Shown piece by piece: positions 15,389 through 22,636 of a DNA stretch of 25,761 nt. The number at the start of each line of letters is the position of its first letter. Positions within the stretch are counted from its first letter, which is position 1. Both the position numbers and the translations under genes were made by a program. Under the pieces are notes generated by a model. That model saw only the letters and a list, made by a program, of their open reading frames with translations. It ran no database searches and had not been told where the DNA came from. Origin of the DNA: an uncultured Asticcacaulis sp. (GTDB lineage Bacteria > Pseudomonadota > Alphaproteobacteria > Caulobacterales > Caulobacteraceae); contig CAMLPZ010000021.1 in assembly GCA_946482045.1 (NCBI GenBank), forward strand, positions 1-25,761, written 5' to 3'.

Positions 15389-16519
15389 TTAGGCCTGGTT
15401 GTCTAGTCTGTCGCTCGTCGTCCTGGACGGCTGAGCTCGCAGAACCTTCCTGAGCCATTCGCGAATCGGCTCGTCCCACAGCTTGAGCATGGCGACAGCC
15501 AGGGCGGACATCACCAGACACAGGCCCGCGCCAATGAAAGCTTTTTCGGGAAATGAAGGCTTGTAAACGGCGATGTAGTCGAAAAACAGATAGAAGAACG
15601 GATAGTGGACCACATAGAGCGGATAGGATAGCCGCCCCAGGAACCGGCCGGTACCTGCCATGATCTGCCCCGTGCCGGAATGCGCGCCCATCAGGACGAT
15701 CGATGGAAACAGGAACAGGATACACCCCGCCTCGAACAAGCCATTCAGTTTGACACCGTGAAATGCATCTATCGCCGGCACGGAAAAGAGCGCAATCAGG
15801 ACTATACTCAACGGCAGAAATCCAACCGGCGGCAGGGTAAGCCGGGCGCGCACGCGATAGATCCAGAGTCCGCAAATAAACGGATATGCCAGGCGCACCG
15901 GGGCTTGCCAAAAGTTGTCCCACCCCCACCCTCTTGAGATGCTGCCCTCACTCAGGCCGAGCAGGAGCAGACCCGATCCGGACACGCACATAAGCAGAAA
16001 TAGCACCCGTGCGCCAAGTTTCCGCAGGACAAGCGCATAGGCGATATTGGCAAGGTATTCCTGCATCAAGCTCCAGGTCGGCCCATTGAGGGAATGGGTA
16101 TCTGTGAACCGGCCGGGCAGGGTCGGCGTAGGCAGCAGAAAAAGACACCCTAATGCGACCACCGCGACGAGCGCCGGACTCGCACCGTGTGCGGCGAAAG
16201 GATTAACGGTGTAACAAAGAATGCCTACGAAAACCCCCGCCACGACCATGGGATGAAGCCGCACCAGCCGGCTTACGAAGAACGCCCCTATCCCCATGCT
16301 CTGCCATCTGTCGTCGTAAGCGTAAGCGATGACGAAACCTGAGAGGACGAAAAAGAAGTCGACAGCAAGCTGTCCGTGCGGCAGGACCGGCCGAGCAGGG
16401 TCGAGCGCGAAAACAAGCTCTGCGGCATGGAGAATCAGTACGGCAAGGGCAGCAACGCCTCTTAGCCCGTCCAGCACGTGAAAATGCTCCTTGGAGCGCG
16501 CTTTTTCCTCGTTACCCAC
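15389..16519 (-). CDS. acyltransferase-3 family membrane protein
   Basis: The 376-residue protein has the hallmark start FHVLDGLRGVAALAVLILHAAEL (conserved RG, and His of the first helix) and FFFVLSGFVIAYAYDD in helix 2. About ten hydrophobic helices follow, with the usual NGPTWSLMQEYLANI segment in the middle. OafA/NodX-type members move acetyl or succinyl groups onto sugars of surface or periplasmic glycans (family knowledge). There is no attached SGNH domain. GTG 16519 is preceded by GGGAGG at nine bases. It is the first gene of an operon with the mutarotase and is driven by operator D. Its acceptor is unknown. Confidence 0.88.
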   Translation of the reverse strand: MGNEEKARSKEHFHVLDGLRGVAALAVLILHAAELVFALDPARPVLPHGQLAVDFFFVLSGFVIAYAYDDRWQSMGIGAFFVSRLVRLHPMVVAGVFVGILCYTVNPFAAHGASPALVAVVALGCLFLLPTPTLPGRFTDTHSLNGPTWSLMQEYLANIAYALVLRKLGARVLFLLMCVSGSGLLLLGLSEGSISRGWGWDNFWQAPVRLAYPFICGLWIYRVRARLTLPPVGFLPLSIVLIALFSVPAIDAFHGVKLNGLFEAGCILFLFPSIVLMGAHSGTGQIMAGTGRFLGRLSYPLYVVHYPFFYLFFDYIAVYKPSFPEKAFIGAGLCLVMSALAVAMLKLWDEPIREWLRKVLRAQPSRTTSDRLDNQA

Positions 16520-16577
16520 CCTGTTCGCCTCCCGGTTCCAAACTTATTAGTTGCCTCGGCTTCCAGCCCGGCAAGGC

Positions 16578-16620
16578 ATGGCTAGATGAAACCTCAAATA
16601 CGTCAATACATCGGACTTAT
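16578..16620 (-). promoter_or_regulatory. operator D and promoter of acyltransferase-mutarotase operon
   Basis: On the minus strand ATAAGTC-N9-GACGTAT (16620-16598) has one mismatch from a perfect palindrome. The right half overlaps TTGACG (16606-16601), with TAGCCA 16 bp downstream (16584-16579). It lies 57 bp from operator A in the divergent region between this operon and the TonB-dependent receptor. Confidence 0.65.
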
Positions 16621-16676
16621 TGGTTGAGCGTGTGGCGTGGCAAAAATGTCATGATCGAAATGAGACGAACCAAACT

Positions 16677-16719
16677 TTAAGTCCGGTATATTGATTTAAA
16701 AGTTTTCGCATGATAGCCC
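16677..16719 (+). promoter_or_regulatory. operator A and promoter of the TonB-dependent receptor
   Basis: TTAAGTC-N9-GATTTAA (16677-16699) has one mismatch from a perfect palindrome; its N9 (CGGTATATT) is identical to operator C. TTGATT (16691-16696) and TAGCCC (16714-16719) with a 17-bp spacer form the likely promoter, giving a leader of about 60 nt. Confidence 0.68.
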
Positions 16720-16787
16720 ATTGCCAGCCGGCCGAGAAAAATCGTTTCAAGATTGCCGGGCTCCGAGGAAAGCAACAGGAGAAATCA

Positions 16788-19577
16788 ATGAAAAAGCATC
16801 CCCTTATGCCCAAGGGCGCGCGCAGACTTGCGACGCGCGGGGCTTTGAGCACCGCGAGTTCGGTTGCAATCGCGGCCGCAATGCTGCTTGCCGTGCCGGC
16901 ATTTGCCCAAACCCCTGCCGAGGGCGGCGAGGCCGTCAGCGCTGCTGAAGCAGACACCGATGTGGTTGTCGTCAAGGGCTACCGCAGCGCTTTGAAGTCG
17001 GCGCAGCAGATCAAGCGCACATCCGACGGGATCGTCGATGCGATCGTGTCCGAAGATATCGGTAAGTTGCCCGACAACAATGCGTCCGAGGCGCTGTCCC
17101 GGGTGCCCGGCATCCAGGTCAATCGCTACAACGATGAAGCCGGCGACGTCCTGATCCGCGGCCTACCGAACGTGACCACCAGCTTCAACGACCGGGAATT
17201 CTTCACGACCAACGACCGCTCCCTGCACATGCAAGACTTCCCGGCAGGCGTCATCGCCGGAATCGAGGTCTACAAGTCCGGCACGCCGGAACTGATCGAA
17301 CCCGGCCTCGGCGGCCTGATCAACCTGCGCTCGCGTCGTCCGTTCGACGTCAAGGGCACCCAGATCGCCGGTGAAATCCGCGGTTCCTACAACGACCAGT
17401 CCGACGCGTTCGATCCCTCGCTGAACCTGCTGCTGACGAAGCGTTTCGACACCTCGATCGGGGAAGTCGGCGCCCTCATCAACTTCAGCTACACCCGAAT
17501 GACCTACAGGAACGCCGATCGCTATGCGGACTCGGCCGTTCTCGACCCGAACGCCTGGAACCCCAGCAATCCCGTCCACGTCACGACCCCGGGCGTAGGC
17601 ATGTTCCGCTTCCCGGCGAATGCGGGCAACTTCTACGAAAAGGGCGTTCGTGAACGCCCGGGTATCAACGGAACCCTGCAATGGCGCCCGAAGGAAAACC
17701 TGGAATTCTACGCTGAAGGGCTGTGGCAAGCGTACCGCGGCGATGTGATTACCGACGCCTTCAACGTCAATTTCGAGCGCCCGGACCTTAACGGCGTCTC
17801 GCCGACGCTGAGCAACGTCGTCCTGGTCGAAGGTGAACCGCTGAAGGCCGCGAGCTTCACCAAGACGGGCGGATATGTGCCGGAATTCTGGCGCCGCAGC
17901 TCCGACGCCGCGACCAACACCTACCAGGGCGCGGTCGGGTTCAAGTGGACGAAGGGCCGTGCAGTCCTGTCCGGTGACCTTGCCTACACCTGGAGCAAGT
18001 ACGAGGAAGACAAGGACAACATCGACGCCCAGCTTTCGACCGCGCCTACCATCAACGTCCAGTGGGATGTCGGCGGCACGGCAATCTTCAATCTCGGCGA
18101 TTTCAATGCCGGCGATCCAAACAACTACGTATTCCGCGGCTATTACCAGAACGACTACGTCGAAGCCGGCCAGGGCGTCCAGGGACGTCTCGACCTCGAC
18201 CTGGAGACAAACACCGCCTGGATGCCAAAGATCAAGTTCGGCATCCGCGGCAGCAACCGTACGTCCATGGCCCAGACCAACGATCGCTACGTCTACACCG
18301 CCGGCCTGAACATACCGCTGGCCAGCCTGCCGACGGGTGCTCTGGAACTGATCTCCGACGGCTACGGCGACGACGAGCAGCAATTCCGGAACTGGATGAT
18401 GCCGACGTTCGAAGCCATGCGCGACAACGCGGAAGCCCTGCGCCAGTTCTCGTATGCCCAGACCAACCAGGCGAATTTCGCGACCGCGGAAATTCCCTAC
18501 AACCCGACGAACGGCTTCCGTTCGCGTGAAGCCTCCTACGCGGCCTATGTCCAGGGCAAGTTCGAATTCGACCTGGGTCAATACCCAGTCGACGGCAATG
18601 TGGGTGTCCGCGTCGTCCAAACCGACGGACACTATACGGCCAACTCGAACGTCAATACGGGCGGCGTGCCAACCATCGTCCCAACCGTCACAGACCAAAC
18701 CTATACCGACGTATTGCCCTCGATCAGCGCGCGCATGAAAATCTCGCCCGAACTGCAGCTACGTCTGGCGGTCAACAAGACCCGAACACGTCCGAGCTTC
18801 TGGCAGCTGAACCCGTCGATGAACATCACCGTCACGAGCCCGCCGCTCGACGGCTCGACGCCACACTACGGCGCCACCGGTAACGCGGGCAACCCGGACC
18901 TGCAGCCCCTGACCTCAATCAACTACGACGCAACGATCGAGTACTACTTCGCTGAAAGCGGTTCAGCCACCCTGGCCGTGTTCTATCACGACCTCGAAGG
19001 CTTCGTGAACAACTACACCCGCGACGTCCAGGATCCAACCTATGGCCTGGTGCAGTTCAACCGTCCGGAAAACGCCGGCAAAGGCCGTATCAAAGGGTTT
19101 GAAGCCAACTACCAGACCTTCTTCACCTTCCTGCCCGACTTCTGGTCAGGCTTCGGTGTCCAGGCCAACGTCACCTATCTCGACGGTACCAACCAGCTTC
19201 CTCGCATTCTTGGCGAAGAGGACCGGCAGGTGCAGATCCCCGGCCTGTCGAAGTGGACCTACAACCTGACGGGATTCTATGAAAAGGACGGCTTCTCGGC
19301 CCGCCTGTCGTACAATTCCCGTTCGGAGTACGTAAACGACTACAACCGGAATTCCAACGAAGAGCAGTACGCGGGCCAGCTCACGCGCGACGTCACCCGC
19401 CTGGACTTCTCGGCCTCCTACGACCTGTCCGATCGCCTCTCGATCGTCGGCAACGTCAGCAACCTGCTCGGCGAGCCGTTCAACAGCTATCGTTACTACA
19501 ACGAGACCCAGTGGTTCCCGCGGGACCTGCGTCTCGAAGGCCGGTACACCAGCATCGGCATCCGATTCAAAATGTAA
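16788..19577 (+). CDS. TonB-dependent outer-membrane receptor for fructo-oligosaccharides
   Basis: The 929-residue receptor starts at ATG 16788 (AGGAGA upstream; the in-frame 16710 start is non-signal sequence). The signal peptide ends at VPAFA-Q. A TonB-box-like stretch DTDVVVVKGYR is followed by the plug (IVDAIVSEDIGKLPDNNASEALSRVPGIQV, about 82-230). The barrel is rich in aromatic and Asn/Asp-bearing strands and ends TSIGIRFKM, the usual end of such barrels except for Met instead of Phe. This subfamily, common in Caulobacterales and sphingomonads, takes up complex carbohydrates. Its place between two GH32 genes and under operator A argues for fructan or levan fragments. No SusD-like partner exists, as usual in Proteobacteria. 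Confidence 0.93.
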   Translation: MKKHPLMPKGARRLATRGALSTASSVAIAAAMLLAVPAFAQTPAEGGEAVSAAEADTDVVVVKGYRSALKSAQQIKRTSDGIVDAIVSEDIGKLPDNNASEALSRVPGIQVNRYNDEAGDVLIRGLPNVTTSFNDREFFTTNDRSLHMQDFPAGVIAGIEVYKSGTPELIEPGLGGLINLRSRRPFDVKGTQIAGEIRGSYNDQSDAFDPSLNLLLTKRFDTSIGEVGALINFSYTRMTYRNADRYADSAVLDPNAWNPSNPVHVTTPGVGMFRFPANAGNFYEKGVRERPGINGTLQWRPKENLEFYAEGLWQAYRGDVITDAFNVNFERPDLNGVSPTLSNVVLVEGEPLKAASFTKTGGYVPEFWRRSSDAATNTYQGAVGFKWTKGRAVLSGDLAYTWSKYEEDKDNIDAQLSTAPTINVQWDVGGTAIFNLGDFNAGDPNNYVFRGYYQNDYVEAGQGVQGRLDLDLETNTAWMPKIKFGIRGSNRTSMAQTNDRYVYTAGLNIPLASLPTGALELISDGYGDDEQQFRNWMMPTFEAMRDNAEALRQFSYAQTNQANFATAEIPYNPTNGFRSREASYAAYVQGKFEFDLGQYPVDGNVGVRVVQTDGHYTANSNVNTGGVPTIVPTVTDQTYTDVLPSISARMKISPELQLRLAVNKTRTRPSFWQLNPSMNITVTSPPLDGSTPHYGATGNAGNPDLQPLTSINYDATIEYYFAESGSATLAVFYHDLEGFVNNYTRDVQDPTYGLVQFNRPENAGKGRIKGFEANYQTFFTFLPDFWSGFGVQANVTYLDGTNQLPRILGEEDRQVQIPGLSKWTYNLTGFYEKDGFSARLSYNSRSEYVNDYNRNSNEEQYAGQLTRDVTRLDFSASYDLSDRLSIVGNVSNLLGEPFNSYRYYNETQWFPRDLRLEGRYTSIGIRFKM

Positions 19578-19587
19578 TCTCGGAATG

Positions 19588-19618
19588 GGGAGCGTCCGGA
19601 AAGGACGCTCCCTTTTTT
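19588..19618 (+). terminator. intrinsic terminator after TonB-dependent receptor
   Basis: Perfect 10-bp stem GGGAGCGTCC (19588-19597) / GGACGCTCCC (19603-19612), loop GGAAA, then six T. It separates the receptor from the divergent GH32 gene 50 bp downstream, which has no operator of its own, so that gene probably relies on partial read-through. Confidence 0.92.
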
Positions 19619-19666
19619 ATTTACCCGGCAGCATCCGGTTCAACCGGACGCTGGAAGGAAGCAGCT

Positions 19667-21106
19667 ATGGCTAATCGCTTTTCCGTCGTGTCGACCGCGG
19701 CGCTTTTATTCCTTACCCTCTCCCAAACGGCATGTGGCGGCGGAGGAGGTGGTGGTGGCGGGACCGTGACCCCGCCGGTGCCCCCGCCCGACCCGGTCCC
19801 CGAGGTCTCGCCGGCCGTCTATTTCTCCAAGGAGGCCAATGGCATCGGTGATCCTAATCCGTTCTTCGAGAACGGCGTCTTCACCGTGGTTTATCTCAAG
19901 AACGAAGGGCGCCACCCCTTTTGGTCGACCCAATCCCCGGATGGCCTGACCTGGTCCAATCCCTCCCTGACGCTCCCAGTCGGTGAATCGCCGGCGGCCG
20001 ACTTGTGGATCGGTAGCGGCAGTGTCATCGCCGATCCTGCCGGCGGTTATCGCCTCTTCTACACGGGCCATAATCCCGGCGCGAACCCCAAGGAGATCAC
20101 CATGCAGGCCAAGGCCACGAGCCTTGCCGGGCCGTGGACCAAGACGACAGGTTTTGGCTTCCCAGGAACGCCCCAGTACGACGCCCTCGATTTCCGCGAC
20201 CCATTCGTTTTCTGGAACTCGGAAGCTGGCGCTTACTGGATGCTCCTGACCACCCGGCAGGCGGGAAAGGCAGTCATCGGGCGGTACAGTTCGCCAGACC
20301 TCAATACCTGGACGGCCGAAGCGCCCCTCTACAGCGAGGACAGTCCGCTGAACCTCGAGGTGCCAGACCTGTTCAAGCAGTGCGGCCGCTGGAACCTCAT
20401 CTATTCCGACCAGCGGTCGAATTCACGGCAGGTTCGCGTGCTCAATGCAGACCAGAGCGTGGGCCCCTACGCGTATCGTGCTTTCGACGCCCTGGATGGA
20501 AAAGCCTTCTACGCAGGCAAGACGGCCGGCACTAACGACAACCGGCTGCTCTTCGGATGGCTGGCTCATAAGCGCAACAAGACCGACGCCGGCATATTCG
20601 ATTGGGGCGGCGACCTCGTGACGCACGCCATCAAATGCCGCGCTGATGGGGAATTGGCTGTACAACTGCCGCAGTCAGTCGCCCAGCAATTCTCGGTCGA
20701 AAAGAAAATCCTGGCGGTCGGCAACCAGGTGATAGGCGATGGCGCGAAGGCGACGCTTACCCATGTCGATATGAAGGTCACACCTGGTGACGAATTCGGC
20801 ATATCGTTCAAACGCCGCAACAGCGATCTGACCAGCCAGGTCCGGATCGACACCCAGACCGGGCAGGCCAAGTTCTTCCTGAACGGTGGTTCCGCCGAAG
20901 CGCCATCCGTGGCATTCCCGACTACACCCGATGGAAACTACTCGGTCGATCTCGTCATCGATCCCAAGCTCGGTCTTGGCATAGTCTACATCAATGCGTT
21001 CCGCGCCCTGAGCTTCCGGTATTACGACGTCAGGTATACGGATGTCTCGGTGTATTCGAAGACGACGCCGTTGTCCTTGACCGGCACGGTCCGCGAACGT
21101 CCCTGA
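19667..21106 (+). CDS. divergent GH32-like fructosidase, lipoprotein
   Basis: The 479-residue protein starts at ATG 19667 (GGAAGGAAG upstream). A signal peptide leads to a lipobox-like SQTAC, then nine Gly and a Pro-rich linker that could hold the enzyme away from the membrane. The catalytic triad of GH32 is recognisable but altered: D62 in GIGDPNP (canonical WMNDPNG), D178 in DFRDPFVF, and E231 in LEVPDLF (canonical ECPDL). WIGSGSV corresponds to the W-S-G-S motif. A beta-sandwich of ~150 residues follows the propeller. It probably cleaves beta-fructosidic bonds outside or in the periplasm; the changed -1 site residues suggest different linkage or endo/exo preference from the second GH32. 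Confidence 0.82.
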   Translation: MANRFSVVSTAALLFLTLSQTACGGGGGGGGGTVTPPVPPPDPVPEVSPAVYFSKEANGIGDPNPFFENGVFTVVYLKNEGRHPFWSTQSPDGLTWSNPSLTLPVGESPAADLWIGSGSVIADPAGGYRLFYTGHNPGANPKEITMQAKATSLAGPWTKTTGFGFPGTPQYDALDFRDPFVFWNSEAGAYWMLLTTRQAGKAVIGRYSSPDLNTWTAEAPLYSEDSPLNLEVPDLFKQCGRWNLIYSDQRSNSRQVRVLNADQSVGPYAYRAFDALDGKAFYAGKTAGTNDNRLLFGWLAHKRNKTDAGIFDWGGDLVTHAIKCRADGELAVQLPQSVAQQFSVEKKILAVGNQVIGDGAKATLTHVDMKVTPGDEFGISFKRRNSDLTSQVRIDTQTGQAKFFLNGGSAEAPSVAFPTTPDGNYSVDLVIDPKLGLGIVYINAFRALSFRYYDVRYTDVSVYSKTTPLSLTGTVRERP

Positions 21107-21122
21107 CCTGTTGAGGCGAACA

Positions 21123-21150
21123 AGGGGGCAGGCAACGCGTCCTGCCCCCT
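21123..21150. terminator. hairpin between converging GH32-like and ROK genes
   Basis: A perfect 10-bp stem AGGGGGCAGG (21123-21132) / CCTGCCCCCT (21141-21150) with an 8-nt loop overlaps the ROK stop codon. No T tract follows on either strand, so it is at best a weak bidirectional terminator or RNA-stabilising hairpin. Confidence 0.5.
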
Positions 21151-22348
21151 AACCTTCGCTCGGCACACTTTTTAGCAGAGCTTCCAGATCTTCCGCAAAG
21201 CGCTCCTGCAGGGGTAGGCTGGCTGCCCCGATCACCCGCGCCGAATATCCCAGCGATCCCGCTATCAGCTCAAACGCCGAAAGGCCGGTCGTCGGCCGCT
21301 CCGCCACTTGTTCCCTGGTCCGTTGCACGATCAGGTCGCGGACCCGCTCCGGAACAGAGCCGTCGATGATGATCTGCGGTACGTCGACCATGGCAACCGC
21401 GTTGATGCAGGCGGCTGCAAGATGGCTCGAAACTTCCTGGACCCAGGGCAGGACGATGTCATCGATTTCCGTCCAGTCGTCCTCGGAATTCCAGATCCGC
21501 GATGCATCCAGGCCCGCCGTCCGCAACCCATGCTGCAACCCGATGATCGAGGCCACCGACAGCAGTTGCCGCCCTTCTCCGCCGTTTTGATCAGCCGCGA
21601 GCATCGAGCCGATAGAGCCGGCATTGAGACGTGAGCCACGGACGATCTTGCCGTTCAGCACAACGCCACCGCCGATAAAGGTGCCCAGGTAAACGTACAG
21701 GAAATCCTTCGCGGCCTGACGGTCACCGAATATCAGCTCACCATTGCAGGCGGACGCAACGTCGTTCCAGATCGTCACGGGCATCGCCGCCACCCGTTCC
21801 AGAACGTCTTTTACATCAATATCCTGCCACGGACGGATCGCCTCCTCGGGGGCATCGAATTCCTGCCCCCACCGCCAGAGCTCGTTCGGCATGGCGACAC
21901 CCATTCCGACGACCTTGTCCAGGATCGCTTCGGGAAACTCGGCACGGATCTCTTGCAATCCGTCTTCCACGAAACCTTCCATGTCGGCCGGAGTCGGATA
22001 GTCAATCGGACGGCGGATCCATTTCAGGATCTGGCCCGTGAAGTTCATCAGGACCAGTTCGTAGCTTTTGCGGCCGATCTTGAATCCCACCGAATACGCA
22101 CCATCGGGATTCAACGAAAACGGGACCTGGGGTTGGCCGATTCGGCCGCGGATAGGTTCGCCCCTAACGAGCAGGTTATAGTTCTCCAGACGGCCCATCA
22201 CGTCGGTGAGGGTTTGCTTCGATAGTCCGGTCTCCTGGGTAAGCTCGACTTTCGAAAGGGCGCCCCTCGCCCGCAGGATCGAAAGCACAAGGCGTTCGTT
22301 GTACGCGCCTACAGCGACTATGTTCGATCCGCGATTTATCTTGTTCAT
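21149..22348 (-). CDS. ROK-family transcriptional repressor (NagC/XylR type)
   Basis: The 399-residue protein has an N-terminal winged helix (YNERLVLSILRARGALSKVELTQETGLSKQTLTDVMGRLENYNLL, about 16-61) and a C-terminal ROK sugar-binding domain: GVAMPNELW, WNDVASACNGELIFG, YVYLGTFIGGGVVLNG, LNAGSIGSML. The usual CxCGxxGCxE zinc knuckle is not present; the corresponding stretch reads AADQNGGEGRQLLSVASI. It most likely binds the WTAAGTC-N9-GAYTTAW palindromes and is released by fructose, fructose-6-phosphate or a fructan fragment (inference). It is divergent from the GH32 gene, with operator B between them, and its own start region carries a repeated GACATAAAAT. Confidence 0.9.
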   Translation of the reverse strand: MNKINRGSNIVAVGAYNERLVLSILRARGALSKVELTQETGLSKQTLTDVMGRLENYNLLVRGEPIRGRIGQPQVPFSLNPDGAYSVGFKIGRKSYELVLMNFTGQILKWIRRPIDYPTPADMEGFVEDGLQEIRAEFPEAILDKVVGMGVAMPNELWRWGQEFDAPEEAIRPWQDIDVKDVLERVAAMPVTIWNDVASACNGELIFGDRQAAKDFLYVYLGTFIGGGVVLNGKIVRGSRLNAGSIGSMLAADQNGGEGRQLLSVASIIGLQHGLRTAGLDASRIWNSEDDWTEIDDIVLPWVQEVSSHLAAACINAVAMVDVPQIIIDGSVPERVRDLIVQRTREQVAERPTTGLSAFELIAGSLGYSARVIGAASLPLQERFAEDLEALLKSVPSEG

Positions 22349-22354
22349 TGGTAA

Positions 22355-22394
22355 GACATAAAATGATATTCATTTGTATTCAACGACATAAAAT
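22355..22394. repeat. GACATAAAAT direct repeat in ROK gene promoter region
   Basis: GACATAAAAT occurs at 22355-22364 and 22385-22394, exactly 30 bp apart (about three helical turns, so same DNA face). The copies lie 7-46 bp before the ROK gene start on its transcribed side, a position suited to promoter or autoregulatory contacts. Confidence 0.4.
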
Positions 22395-22436
22395 CACCCA
22401 TGCCGGATAAGAGCCGAGCATGGCGCCTTGCGGCGC

Positions 22437-22460
22437 AACCCGGGCGAAGCCTCGCGGGTT
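22437..22460. other. GC-rich hairpin in the ROK-GH32 intergenic region
   Basis: AACCCG (22437-22442) pairs with CGGGTT (22455-22460) around a GC-rich loop, followed by TTAAG. It could be a weak plus-strand terminator or a folding element. No gene uses it clearly. Confidence 0.25.
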
Positions 22461-22551
22461 TTAAGCGCCCGAACCTCAACCCGCAGGAACGCTTTAGACC
22501 GATATGAAAATCAAAAGGCACGTCCAACATAGTGCCCGATGCAGCGCCCAC

Positions 22552-22594
22552 ATAAGTCCGGAATATTGATTTATATTTTCAGCGATGCTAGGCT
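22552..22594 (+). promoter_or_regulatory. operator B and promoter of GH32 gene
   Basis: ATAAGTC-N9-GATTTAT (22552-22574) with N9 CGGAATATT, one mismatch from perfect symmetry. TTGATT (22566-22571) and TAGGCT (22589-22594, inside GCTAGGCT) are 17 bp apart. The leader would be ~36 nt. The site may also control the divergent ROK gene 200 bp away. Confidence 0.7.
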
Positions 22595-22636
22595 CACATG
22601 AAAGGGCCTTGAGGCCTGCAAAACAAGGAGGATATC

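Noticed and set aside
17163..18698. 511-codon open frame on the minus strand inside the TonB receptor gene
   Set aside because: It is a mirror of the GC-rich receptor codons; composition (Val, Gly, Arg, Asp excess) and lack of any motif mark it as a shadow.
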